Positions 53,975 to 64,000 of a stretch of 64,000 nucleotides of DNA are shown one piece after another. Location of the stretch: the NCBI RefSeq assembly GCF_014268805.2, contig NZ_JABWRF020000001.1:806001-870000 (forward strand). Direction: 5' to 3'. Position numbers and translations under genes: made by a program. The stretch is from Pseudomonas farsensis (GTDB taxonomy: Bacteria > Pseudomonadota > Gammaproteobacteria > Pseudomonadales > Pseudomonadaceae). Positions within the stretch are counted from its first letter, which is position 1; every line of letters starts with the position of its first letter. The notes under the pieces were generated by a model, which saw only the letters and a list, made by a program, of their open reading frames with translations, did not search any database and had not been told where the DNA came from.

Positions 53975-55663
53975 ACCCAGGAAACCGGCGGATTCGCCGC
54001 TCTCGATCTTAATCCGAATATCGTTGCTGCTGTGCTGGCCACAGGCTACGAAGAACCTTCGGCCATTCAGCATCAATCGATCCCGATCATCCTCGCCGGT
54101 CACGACATGATCGGCCAGGCGCAGACTGGCACCGGCAAGACCGCTGCCTTCGCCCTGCCGATCCTCAACAAGATCGATGTGAGCAAGCGCGAACCGCAAG
54201 CCCTGATCCTTGCGCCAACCCGTGAGTTGGCGCTGCAAGTTGCTACCGCTTTCGAAACCTACGCCAAGCAGATGCCGGGCGTTAACGTGGTGGCTGTCTA
54301 CGGTGGTGCCCCGATGGGCCCACAACTGCGCGCCATTCGTAACGGCGCACAAATCGTCGTGGCCACTCCGGGCCGCCTGTGCGACCACCTGCGCCGCGAC
54401 GAAAAAGTCCTGTCTACCGTGCAGTACCTGGTACTGGACGAAGCGGACGAGATGCTCAAGCTCGGCTTCATGGACGACCTCGAAGTCATCTTCGACGCCA
54501 TCCCGGCCACCCGTCAGACCGTGCTGTTCTCCGCAACCCTGCCGTCGTCGATCCGTTCGATCGCCGAGCGTCACCTGCGTGAACCGAAGCACGTCAAGAT
54601 CCAGACCAAGACCCAGACCGTTACCGCGATCGAGCAGGCCCACCTGATGGTCCACGCCGACCAGAAGATCCCGGCTGTGCTGCGTCTGCTGGAAGTCGAA
54701 GAGTTCGACGCGCTGATCGCCTTCGTGCGTACCAAGCAAGCCACCCTGGACCTGGCCGCCGCGCTGGAAGCCAAGGGCTACAAAGCGGCTGCGCTGAACG
54801 GTGACATCGCCCAGAACCAGCGTGAGCGCGTGATCGAATCGCTCAAGGATGGCCGCCTGGACATCGTCGTCGCCACCGACGTCGCTGCCCGTGGTCTGGA
54901 CGTGCCGCGTATCACCCACGTGTTCAACGTCGACATGCCGTACGACCCAGAGTCCTACGTGCACCGTATCGGCCGTACCGGCCGTGCCGGTCGCGAAGGC
55001 CGCGCACTGCTGCTGGTTACCCCGCGTGAGCGCCGCATGCTGCAGGTCATCGAGCGTGTTACCGGCCAGAAAGTTGCCGAAGCCCGCCTGCCTGGCCCAC
55101 AAGCCGTGCTGGACGCGCGCATCAAGAAGCTGACCAAGAGCCTGGCACCGCTGGTTGCCGAGTCCGAAGCCAGCCACGGCGAGCTGTTCGACCGTCTGAC
55201 CGCCGACCTGGGCTGCAGTGCCCGCGCCCTGGCTTCGGCCCTGCTGCGCAAGGCCACCAACGGCCAGGCTCTGGACTTGGCTTCGGTCGAGCGTGAGCAG
55301 CCGCTGGTGCCAACCACCGGTCCGCGTGAGCGTACTGGCGAGCGCACCGAGCGTAGCGACCGTGGTGAGCGTACCGAGCGTAGCGGTGACCGTGAGCGTC
55401 GCGCGCCAATGCCACTGGCCGAAGGCCGTGTGCGTTGCCGTACTGCCCTGGGTGCCCGTGATGGCATCGCTGCCAAGAACCTGTTGGGTGCAATCCTCAA
55501 CGAAGGTGGCCTGGCGCGTGATGCTATCGGCCGGATCCAGGTCCGTGACAGCTTCAGCCTGGTCGAGCTGCCAGAAGATGGCCTCGAGCGTCTGCTGACC
55601 AAGCTCAAGGACACCCGCGTAGCCGGCAAGCAGCTGAAGCTGCGTCGCTACCGCGAGGATTGA
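53972..55663 (+). CDS. deaD: DEAD-box RNA helicase (DeaD/CsdA type)
   Basis: A 563-residue ATP-dependent RNA helicase. All core motifs are visible: Q motif (GYEEPSAIQHQSIP), AQTGTGKTAA, PTRELALQ, TPGR, DEAD in VLDEADEML, SAT, and ARGLD and HRIGRTGRAGR. The C-terminal part has an Arg/Glu/Thr-rich repeat (RERTGERTERSDRGERTERS) and a DbpA-like RNA-binding domain (RCRTALGARDGIAAKNLLGAI). Such proteins act in ribosome assembly and RNA decay, often in the cold. ATG 53972 fits the family; its leader is strongly folded. A terminator follows. Confidence 0.95.
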   Translation: MTQETGGFAALDLNPNIVAAVLATGYEEPSAIQHQSIPIILAGHDMIGQAQTGTGKTAAFALPILNKIDVSKREPQALILAPTRELALQVATAFETYAKQMPGVNVVAVYGGAPMGPQLRAIRNGAQIVVATPGRLCDHLRRDEKVLSTVQYLVLDEADEMLKLGFMDDLEVIFDAIPATRQTVLFSATLPSSIRSIAERHLREPKHVKIQTKTQTVTAIEQAHLMVHADQKIPAVLRLLEVEEFDALIAFVRTKQATLDLAAALEAKGYKAAALNGDIAQNQRERVIESLKDGRLDIVVATDVAARGLDVPRITHVFNVDMPYDPESYVHRIGRTGRAGREGRALLLVTPRERRMLQVIERVTGQKVAEARLPGPQAVLDARIKKLTKSLAPLVAESEASHGELFDRLTADLGCSARALASALLRKATNGQALDLASVEREQPLVPTTGPRERTGERTERSDRGERTERSGDRERRAPMPLAEGRVRCRTALGARDGIAAKNLLGAILNEGGLARDAIGRIQVRDSFSLVELPEDGLERLLTKLKDTRVAGKQLKLRRYRED

Positions 55664-55679
55664 TCCTGGCGCGGCAATA

Positions 55680-55710
55680 AAAAACCCAGACTTCGGTCTG
55701 GGTTTTTTTT
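55680..55710 (+). terminator. Rho-independent terminator of the DEAD-box gene
   Basis: AAACCCAGAC-TTCG-GTCTGGGTTT, a ten-pair stem with a stable TTCG loop, followed by a T run, beginning about 16 bases after the stop. Confidence 0.96.
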
Positions 55711-55750
55711 GCGCGGCGAGCCTCAGTTTCAGGCAAGTCGCTTTTGAGTG

Positions 55751-55867
55751 TGTAGGAGCGGCCTTGTGTCGCGAAAGGGGCGCAGAGCGGCCCCAAGGTT
55801 CCTGCATCAAGGCTTGGCTCGCCGGGGCCGCTCTGCGGCCCTTTCGCGACACAAGGCCGCTCCTACA
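55751..55867. repeat. REP palindrome pair, class A
   Basis: Inverted arms TGTAGGAGCGGCCTTGTGTC and complement, continuing through GCGAAAGGG and GCAGAGCGGCCCC, around about 30 central bases. Between the helicase terminator and the opposing dioxygenase gene. Confidence 0.92.
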
Positions 55868-55896
55868 AAGACCGCGCCATGCCGCGATGGCGTCCT

Positions 55897-56649
55897 TCAG
55901 TCGAACCGGTAGATGTCCATCCCCAACGCCCCCAGGGTGAACCCCTGGTGGACGATGCTGAACCGCTCTCCCGCCCCCAGGGCAAAAAACAGCGGCAGCA
56001 AGTGCTCATCGCTCGGGTGACTGCGCACCGCAAACGGCGCCTGCTGGCGGTATTCCAGCAGCGCCTGGCGGTCATCGGCTTGCAGCTTTTCCACCACCCA
56101 ATCGCGAAACGCCAGTGCCCACGGCTCGATGGTGTCGGGCCCTGCGTGCCAGTCCAGTTCGCCCAGGTTGTGGGTGATACTGCCCGAGCCGATCAACAGA
56201 ATGCCTTCGCCGCGCAAGGCGGCCAGCGCAGCACCCACCTTTAACTGCAGTGCGGGGCCCGCTTGGCTGGGCAGCGACACCTGAATGACCGGGATTTCAG
56301 CCTGCGGGTACATCAGCGACAGCGGCACCCAGCTACCGTGGTCGAACGGGCGCTGGGCGTCGAGCTTGGCCCCGAGCAGGTCGGCGACGCGTTGCGCCAG
56401 CGCAGGCGCTCCTGGCGCTGGGTATTGCACCGCGTAAAGCGCCTGTGGGAAACCGCCGAAATCGTGCCAGGTAGCCGGTTGTGGGTTGCTCATCACTAGC
56501 AGGTCGCGGCTTTCCCAATGCGCCGACACCAGCACGACCGCCTTGGGCCGGGGCAGGGCGTTGGCCAGCCCGGCCAGTGCCGGCCCGCTGGCGCCGGGCT
56601 GCAAGGCGAGCATGGGCGATCCGTGGGAAATGAACAGGCTTGGCAGCAT
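55897..56649 (-). CDS. LigB-type extradiol dioxygenase (YgiD/DODA-like)
   Basis: A 250-residue class III extradiol dioxygenase related to 4,5-DOPA dioxygenase. Metal ligands are in the N-terminal SLFISHGSPML, SAHWESRD and in HNLGELDW, and the C-terminal EHLLPLFFALGA block is conserved. It probably cleaves a catechol-type ring, but bacterial members often have no known physiological substrate. I chose ATG 56649; the frame extends 20 codons further. Its start is about 100 bp from the divergent tpm gene. Confidence 0.9.
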   Translation of the reverse strand: MLPSLFISHGSPMLALQPGASGPALAGLANALPRPKAVVLVSAHWESRDLLVMSNPQPATWHDFGGFPQALYAVQYPAPGAPALAQRVADLLGAKLDAQRPFDHGSWVPLSLMYPQAEIPVIQVSLPSQAGPALQLKVGAALAALRGEGILLIGSGSITHNLGELDWHAGPDTIEPWALAFRDWVVEKLQADDRQALLEYRQQAPFAVRSHPSDEHLLPLFFALGAGERFSIVHQGFTLGALGMDIYRFD

Positions 56650-56751
56650 GGCAGGGGTCCCGAAGGTTAAGATGCAGTCATCTTCGATCAGGCGATGATC
56701 GAGTTCCAATATAAGTTTTTACGGCTATTTATCGAAAAAACTGGAGAAATC

Positions 56752-57399
56752 ATGGAGTCGACGTTCTGGCACAAGCGATGGGCGGACAATCAGATCGGCT
56801 TTCACCAGCCCCAGGTCAACCCTTATCTGCAAACCCATTGGCCCACTTTGGGCCTGGAACCCGCTGCCCGTGTTCTGGTGCCGCTGTGTGGCAAGAGCCT
56901 GGATCTGCTCTGGCTGGCGGGCCAGGGCCATCGGGTGCTGGGTGTGGAGCTATCGGCCCAGGCGGTGAAGAGTTTGTTCAGCGAAAATGGGCTTGCGCCT
57001 GAAGTGACCCGCCAAGGTGCATTCGAGGTGTGGCGCAGTGGTGGGCTTGAGGTGTGGTGCGGGGATATTTTTGCGCTGCGTGCGAAGGATGTGGCCGGCT
57101 GCACTGCACTTTACGACCGCGCTGCGCTGATCGCGCTGCCATTGGCAATGCGCCAGCGCTATATGGCGTTGCTTGACGAGCTGCTGCCTGCCTGCAAAGG
57201 CTTGCTGGTGACGCTTGACTACGACCAGGCGCTGCTCGACGGCCCGCCATTTGCCGTGGCAGATGATGAAGTGCGCAGCGGCTTTGCACAGTGGCAGGTG
57301 CAGGAGGTTGAAGCGCAGCAGATTATCGACACAAGCCCGAAGTACCAGAAGGCAGGCGTTGGCAGCTTGATCGAGCGAGCCTACCTGCTACAACGCTGA
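56752..57399 (+). CDS. tpm: Thiopurine S-methyltransferase
   Basis: A 215-residue SAM-dependent methyltransferase of the bacterial TPMT family. It starts MESTFWHKRWADNQIGFHQPQVNPYL and has RVLVPLCGKSLDLLWLAGQGHRVLGVELS, the SAM site, then CTALYDRAALIALP. The bacterial enzymes methylate tellurium and selenium compounds, and are tied to tellurite resistance in Pseudomonas. The start at 56752 follows CTGGAGAA; an in-frame ATG at 56695 is rejected as it lacks a ribosome site and conservation. Confidence 0.95.
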   Translation: MESTFWHKRWADNQIGFHQPQVNPYLQTHWPTLGLEPAARVLVPLCGKSLDLLWLAGQGHRVLGVELSAQAVKSLFSENGLAPEVTRQGAFEVWRSGGLEVWCGDIFALRAKDVAGCTALYDRAALIALPLAMRQRYMALLDELLPACKGLLVTLDYDQALLDGPPFAVADDEVRSGFAQWQVQEVEAQQIIDTSPKYQKAGVGSLIERAYLLQR

Positions 57400-57404
57400 G
57401 CCTG

Positions 57405-57433
57405 TGCAGGAGCGGCACGAGGCCGCTCCTACA
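57405..57433. repeat. Minimal REP hairpin
   Basis: TGCAGGAGCGGC and GCCGCTCCTACA close on a short loop. It is the outer part of a class A REP pair with the middle deleted, six bases after the tpm stop and 13 bases before the end of the opposing htpX gene, where it may also stop transcription. Confidence 0.7.
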
Positions 57434-57445
57434 GGGGCGTTGCAA

Positions 57446-58333
57446 TCAACCGCGACGACGCAGTGCGTCGATGCGCTCTTCCAGCGGCGGGTGGCTCATC
57501 AGCAGACCGGCCAGGCCCTGCTTCAGGCCGCCATTGATACCGAAGGCCTTCAGGGTGTCTGGCATATGGACCGGCAAGCCCTGTTCCGAGCGCAGGCGCT
57601 GCAAGGCGCCGATCATCGCGCCCGTGCCGGCCAGCTGTGCACCGGCTTCGTCGGCGCGGAACTCGCGGCGGCGCGAGAACCACATGACGATGATGCTGGC
57701 CAGAATGCCAAGCACAAGTTCCGCGACGATGGTGGCGACGAAGTAGGCGATGCCGTGGCCGTTTTCGTTCTTGAAGATAACCCGGTCGACGAAGTTGCCG
57801 ATGATGCGGGCAAAGAACATCACGAATGTGTTCACCACACCCTGCACCAGCGCCATGGTGACCATGTCGCCGTTGGCCACGTGGCCGATCTCGTGGGCCA
57901 GCACCGCCCGCACTTCATCGGGCGAAAACCGCTCGAGCAAACCTTGCGATACCGCTACCAAGGCATCGTTGCGGTTCCAGCCGGTGGCGAAGGCGTTGGC
58001 CTCGTAGGCCGGGAAAATACCCACCTCGGGCATCTTGATGCCGGCTTCGCGGGATAGCTGCTCGACGGTCTGCAGCAGCCATTGCTCATGGCGGGTGCGT
58101 GGCTGGGTAATGATCTGCGTACCGGTGCTCATCTTCGCCATCCACTTGGAGATGAACAGCGAGACCAGGGAACCGGCGAAACCGAACACGGCGCAGAACA
58201 CCAGCAGCTTGCCAAGGTCGAGGTTGACCCCGTTGGCAGCCATGAACCCGTTGAAACCGAACAGGCTCAGGGTAATGCTTGCAACCAGCACCACCGCAAG
58301 GTTGGTGGCTAGAAACAGCAGAATGCGCATCAT
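57446..58333 (-). CDS. htpX: HtpX membrane-bound zinc protease
   Basis: A 295-residue M48 metalloprotease of inner-membrane protein quality control. It begins [22 protein letters not shown], has four hydrophobic segments, the zinc site [14 protein letters not shown] (HExxH) and the third ligand Glu in [20 protein letters not shown] lies 12 bases before the first of two adjacent ATG codons. The protein is the usual length. It is convergent with tpm and alone on its strand up to alaA. Confidence 0.97.
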   Translation of the reverse strand: MMRILLFLATNLAVVLVASITLSLFGFNGFMAANGVNLDLGKLLVFCAVFGFAGSLVSLFISKWMAKMSTGTQIITQPRTRHEQWLLQTVEQLSREAGIKMPEVGIFPAYEANAFATGWNRNDALVAVSQGLLERFSPDEVRAVLAHEIGHVANGDMVTMALVQGVVNTFVMFFARIIGNFVDRVIFKNENGHGIAYFVATIVAELVLGILASIIVMWFSRRREFRADEAGAQLAGTGAMIGALQRLRSEQGLPVHMPDTLKAFGINGGLKQGLAGLLMSHPPLEERIDALRRRG

Positions 58334-58506
58334 GGTTTTGACGATCTCCTGACGGATGAAATTGTTGCTTGCTGCGGGGGTATATAAGGGGGAGGTGCCG
58401 CCGATTCAATCGGGGGACTATTTCAAACTGTGTACGCGAGGAGTATGGCAGAGGATGCTGAAGCGGCTGTGGGATAGAGCGTTGCAGGATGTAAGAATAA
58501 CCCCGG

Positions 58507-58564
58507 CTATCGCAGGCTGCCGCCCGTTTGCACAACATCGGCAGCGGCAGCTTGCGATAACGGC
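58507..58564. repeat. Imperfect inverted repeat
   Basis: CTATCGCAGGCTGCCGC and GCGGCAGCTTGCGATA form a stem with one bulge around a spacer of about 17 bases, just after the alaA stop. The ATCGCAGGCT core is shared with the class C elements at 21443 and 53552. Confidence 0.7.
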
Positions 58565-58569
58565 AACCG

Positions 58570-59781
58570 TTACTGCGAGTATGTGCGCAGGAAGTTGCCG
58601 ATGCGGCCGATGGCCTGCTCGAGGTCGTCTACACGCGGCAGGGTGACCACGCGGAAGTGGTCTGGCCACGGCCAGTTGAACGCGGTGCCCTGAACAATCA
58701 GCAGCTTCTCGGACAGTAACAGGTCAAGGGCGAACTTCTCGTCGTTGAAGATTGGGCAGACCTTGGGGTCGATCCGCGGGAACGCATACAGCGCGCCCAT
58801 CGGCTTGACGCAACTGACGCCCGGGATGTCGTTGAGCAGCTCGTAGGTGCGGTTGCGCTGCTCCAGCAGGCGCCCTGGCGGCAGCACCAGGTCGTTGATG
58901 CTCTGGTAACCGCCCAGTGCGGTCTGGATGGCGTGCTGGGCCGGCACGTTGGCGCACAGGCGCATGTTGGCCAGCATGTCGATGCCTTCGATATAGCTTT
59001 GCGCGTTGTGCTTGGGCCCGGAGATGATCAGCCAGCCGGAACGGAAGCCCGCCACCCGGTAAGACTTGGACAGCCCGTTGAAGGTCAGGCACAGCAGGTC
59101 GGGGGCCAGGGAGGCGGTGCTGATGTGCACGGCTTCGTCGTAGAGAATCTTGTCGTAGATCTCGTCGGAGAACACTACCAGGTTGTGCTGGCGGGCCAGC
59201 TCGAGCATGCCCAGCAGCAGCTCGGTGGAGTACACAGCGCCCGTCGGGTTGTTCGGGTTGATGATCACCAGGGCCTTGGTGTTCGGGGTGATCTTGGCCT
59301 TGATGTCGTCGAGGTCGGGGAACCAGTCGGCCTGCTCGTCGCACAGGTAGTGCACCGGCTTGCCGCCAGCCAGGCTCACCGCGGCGGTCCACAGCGGGTA
59401 GTCAGGCGCCGGGATCAGCACCTCGTCACCGTTGTTGAGCAGCGCCTGCATCGACATCACGATCAGCTCGGAGACGCCGTTGCCCAGGTAGATGTCCTCG
59501 ATGCCGACGCCTTCGATCTGCTTCTGCTGGCAGTACTGCATGACCGCCTTGCGCGCACTGAACAGGCCTTTGGAGTCGCTGTAGCCCTGGGCGGTGGGCA
59601 GGTTGCGGATGACGTCCTGGAGGATTTCGTCCGGCGCCTCGAAACCAAACGGTGCCGGGTTGCCGATGTTCAGCTTGAGGATGCGATGGCCTTCCTCTTC
59701 CAGGCGTTTGGCGTGCTTGAGCACTGGGCCGCGAATGTCGTAGCAGACATTGGCGAGCTTGTTCGATTTGCTGAACTGCAT
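58570..59781 (-). CDS. alaA: Alanine/valine-pyruvate-type aminotransferase (AlaA)
   Basis: A 403-residue PLP-dependent class I aminotransferase matching YfbQ/AlaA, the main glutamate-pyruvate transaminase. The N-terminus [19 protein letters not shown] is diagnostic; [29 protein letters not shown] and the PLP Lys in [14 protein letters not shown] follow. Its start at 59781 is family-typical; the open frame continues 38 codons upstream. It is divergent from msrB, with 166 bp between. Confidence 0.96.
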   Translation of the reverse strand: MQFSKSNKLANVCYDIRGPVLKHAKRLEEEGHRILKLNIGNPAPFGFEAPDEILQDVIRNLPTAQGYSDSKGLFSARKAVMQYCQQKQIEGVGIEDIYLGNGVSELIVMSMQALLNNGDEVLIPAPDYPLWTAAVSLAGGKPVHYLCDEQADWFPDLDDIKAKITPNTKALVIINPNNPTGAVYSTELLLGMLELARQHNLVVFSDEIYDKILYDEAVHISTASLAPDLLCLTFNGLSKSYRVAGFRSGWLIISGPKHNAQSYIEGIDMLANMRLCANVPAQHAIQTALGGYQSINDLVLPPGRLLEQRNRTYELLNDIPGVSCVKPMGALYAFPRIDPKVCPIFNDEKFALDLLLSEKLLIVQGTAFNWPWPDHFRVVTLPRVDDLEQAIGRIGNFLRTYSQ

Positions 59782-59947
59782 GATGAGATCCCGATTGAGA
59801 ATACGCGGCGCGCCGCCGTCTAAAGGTTTGAAAGGGCGGGGCGCGGATGCCAGACTTGGCCCCTTGCGCACGAAGCCAACTAATATACGTGCCACCCGCG
59901 CCAGGGAAAAGCCGGCGCGAGGTGAAATTCAGCCTGCCGAGGTGCTT

Positions 59948-60343
59948 ATGCAAAAGATCGACAAGACACTGGACGAGTGGCGCGCCATGCTCGACCCCGA
60001 GCAATACCAGGTGTGCCGCCTGAAGGGCACGGAACGGCCGTTCAGTGGCAAGTACAACAGCGAGCGCCGCGACGGCGTGTATCACTGCATCTGCTGCGAC
60101 CTTGCGTTGTTCGACGCCCACACCAAGTTCGACTCCGGCTGCGGCTGGCCAAGCTTCTACGCGCCGCTTGATCAAAGCGCGATGATCGAGATCCGCGATA
60201 CCTCCCACGGCATGATCCGCACCGAAGTCACCTGCGCGCAGTGCGACGCGCACCTGGGCCATGTGTTCCCCGATGGCCCGCCGCCGACTGGCTTGCGCTA
60301 CTGCATCAACTCGGTGTGCCTGGATTTCAAACCCCGCGACTAA
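59948..60343 (+). CDS. msrB: Peptide methionine-(R)-S-oxide reductase MsrB
   Basis: A 131-residue enzyme that reduces methionine-R-sulfoxide in damaged proteins. Zinc-binding CxxC pairs are in [10 protein letters not shown] and [22 protein letters not shown] is conserved, and the catalytic Cys is in [12 protein letters not shown]. The second Cys of the active-site region could also act as the resolving residue. It lies 14 bp ahead of gpx, so an antioxidant operon is likely. Confidence 0.97.
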   Translation: MQKIDKTLDEWRAMLDPEQYQVCRLKGTERPFSGKYNSERRDGVYHCICCDLALFDAHTKFDSGCGWPSFYAPLDQSAMIEIRDTSHGMIRTEVTCAQCDAHLGHVFPDGPPPTGLRYCINSVCLDFKPRD

Positions 60344-60357
60344 TCTGGAGAGCGCCC

Positions 60358-60835
60358 ATGGCCGATGCACTGCTGGACACCCCCTGCATTACCCTTGGCG
60401 GGGAGCACAAGACCCTCGCCGACTTTGCTGGCAAGGCGCTGCTTGTGGTCAATACCGCCAGCCAGTGCGGTTTTACCCCGCAGTACCAAGGCCTGGAAGG
60501 GCTGTGGCAGCAGTATCAGGGCCAGGGCCTGGTGGTGTTGGGTTTCCCCTGCAACCAGTTCGGCAAGCAGGAACCAGGGGATGCGCGGGAAATCGCGCAG
60601 TTCTGCGAGCTCAACTTCGGCGTGACGTTTCCACTGTTTCGCAAGGTCGAGGTCAATGGCCCTGCGGCTCATCCGCTGTTTGCCGAGCTCAAGCGCCGCG
60701 CCCCAGGCGTGCTGGGCACGCAGAAGATCAAGTGGAACTTCACCAAGTTCCTCTTCGACCCGGCCACCGGCAAGGTCACCCGCTATGCGCCAGCGACCAA
60801 GCCGCAGGCACTCAAGGCCGATATCGAACGCCTGC

Positions 60836-60846
<11 letters not shown>
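60358..60846 (+). CDS. gpx: Glutathione peroxidase-like thiol peroxidase
   Basis: A 162-residue peroxidase of the GPx family. The peroxidatic Cys, in place of selenocysteine, is Cys36 or nearby in VVNTASQCGFTPQ; the tetrad partners are in FPCNQFGKQEPG (Gln) and WNFTKFLF (Trp, Asn). A second Cys in ISQFCEL-type position (AQFCELNF) could be the resolving Cys, so thioredoxin may be the reductant. The start has CTGGAGAG. Its last 11 bases overlap the end of the opposing kinase gene. Confidence 0.95.
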
Positions 60847-63148
<2,302 letters not shown>

Positions 63149-63241
63149 GGGCCCCAAGCCAGTGGTTTGCTCCGTGCGCTGCGCAAGCATAGCCGATCAG
63201 CCCCCGCTACTGGCGTAAAGCTGTTCACTTCAGGAGCCTCA

Positions 63242-64000
63242 ATGGAACCCCGCCTCATCGCTTTTCTCGACCGCGCCGAATCGGTACTGGCGCGCCTGGA
63301 GCCTTTGCTGCCTGCGCCACGCCCGCACATCGACTGGTCGCAAACCCTTGCCGCCCGTTGGCAGCGTGATGGCCGCAGCGGTTACCTGCTGCCCCTTGAG
63401 GTCAGCCTGGACATGCGCTTGTCCGACCTGATCGGCGTCGACAAACAGTGCGAACAGCTCGGCCGCAATACCCACCAGTTCATCAACGGCCTGCCGGCCA
63501 ACCACGCGCTGCTGTGGGGCTCGCGTGGTACCGGCAAATCGTCGTTGGTGCGTGCCTTGCTGGCCGAGCACGCCGGCGCCGGCTTGCGCCTGATCGAAAT
63601 CGAGCGCGATCACCTGGCCGACCTGCCGCGGGTGGTCGAGCAACTGCAAAAACTGCCGCAGCGCTTCATTCTGTTTTGCGACGACTTGTCGTTCGAAGCC
63701 GGGGAGGGCGACTACCGCGTGCTCAAGAGCGTGCTCGATGGCTCGCTTGAACAGGCGCCTGATAACGTGCTGCTGTACGCCACCTCCAACCGCCGCCACC
63801 TGGTGCCAGAAAAACAGAGCGACAACGAAAACTGGAAGATGGTCGACGGCGAGCTGCACCCCAATGAAGCGGTAGAAGACAAGATTGCCTTGTCCGACCG
63901 GTTTGGCCTGTGGCTGTCGTTCTACCCGTTCAGCCAAGAACACTTCCTGAATGTTGTCGAGCACTGGATAGGCCAGTTGGCGCGCCCGGCCGGGCTTGCC
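63242..64000 (+). CDS. DUF815-family AAA ATPase (3' end outside window)
   Basis: 253 codons are open to the window edge. The protein starts MEPRLIAFLDRAESVLARLEPLL and has the Walker A ALLWGSRGTGKSSLVRALL and Walker B-like RFILFCDDLSFE, followed by a sensor-like LLYATSNRRHLVPEK. This matches the DUF815/YcbA-type ATP-binding proteins of unknown function, normally about 280-300 residues. CAGGAG precedes the ATG. It is divergent from the kinase gene (93 bp), the shared promoter region being otherwise unmarked. Confidence 0.92.
   Translation, partial: MEPRLIAFLDRAESVLARLEPLLPAPRPHIDWSQTLAARWQRDGRSGYLLPLEVSLDMRLSDLIGVDKQCEQLGRNTHQFINGLPANHALLWGSRGTGKSSLVRALLAEHAGAGLRLIEIERDHLADLPRVVEQLQKLPQRFILFCDDLSFEAGEGDYRVLKSVLDGSLEQAPDNVLLYATSNRRHLVPEKQSDNENWKMVDGELHPNEAVEDKIALSDRFGLWLSFYPFSQEHFLNVVEHWIGQLARPAGLA

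Noticed and set aside
53852..55852. 666-codon open frame on the minus strand
   Set aside because: Antisense to the DEAD-box gene, running through its terminator and a REP pair; no recognisable domain.
14071..57433. CRISPR-like reading of the repeated palindromes
   Set aside because: Copies are dispersed singly or as inverted pairs, kilobases apart, with no regular spacers and no cas genes.

Overview
The window reads as chromosome of a Pseudomonas of the P. putida group. The basis is the gene order pyrF, oxidoreductase, chemoreceptor, benE, folE, prmB, aroC, earP-efp, ohr-ohrR, class II DAHP synthase, alaA, msrB, gpx and a GacS-like hybrid kinase, the high G+C coding style, a DUF3509 protein, and many copies of the roughly 35-bp REP palindromes typical of P. 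putida. Assignments rest on reading translations and motifs; no database search was run.

Region 1 (1-12282) is the right part of a surface polysaccharide (O-antigen type) locus. It opens with the end of pseG, then pseH and pseI of the CMP-pseudaminic acid pathway, in overlapping frames with a GT-B-like protein that I propose as the pseudaminyl (nonulosonate) transferase. Then come gmd, fcl and manC for GDP-L-fucose, a family 2 glycosyltransferase, a wbpV-like epimerase/dehydratase and a wbpL-like initiating glycosyl-1-phosphate transferase. The expected wbpM is not seen after wbpL; a less GC-rich OafA-type O-acyltransferase and an opposing phytanoyl-CoA dioxygenase-like gene lie there instead.

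Region 2 (12283-32066) is core chromosome with many small transcription units: comEA-like, pyrF, an oxidoreductase, a chemoreceptor with a large helical sensor domain, benE, GST, glutaredoxin-like, folE, Smr, isochorismatase-like, prmB, a GNAT-like membrane-anchored protein, an alpha/beta hydrolase, aroC, an MFS carrier overlapping a degenerate acireductone dioxygenase-like gene, DUF3509, ankyrin and ZIP genes.

Region 3 (32067-49313) holds an LTA-synthase-like phosphoglycerol transferase, rraB, an unusual molybdopterin-fold/cytochrome c fusion, a GATase, corA/zntB, plsC, an enoyl-CoA hydratase, tRNA-Ser(GGA) with a good promoter and terminator, a TonB receptor, an MFS/LysR divergent pair, a Gre-like factor, the earP-efp pair (EF-P with Arg32) and ohr-ohrR with matching operators.

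Region 4 (49314-64000) holds a LysR/TSUP divergent pair, aroF-II, a spermidine-synthase-like protein, a DEAD-box RNA helicase with a strongly structured leader that buries its start codon, a LigB-type dioxygenase, tpm, htpX, alaA, msrB-gpx, a hybrid histidine kinase with a degenerate receiver, and the start of a DUF815 ATPase.

No CRISPR array, prophage, transposase or integrase was seen. The most interesting unexplained items are the helicase leader, the candidate pseudaminyltransferase, the phased TGCA cluster at 29173-29214, the metal-site-deficient ARD homologue and the membrane-anchored GNAT-like protein.
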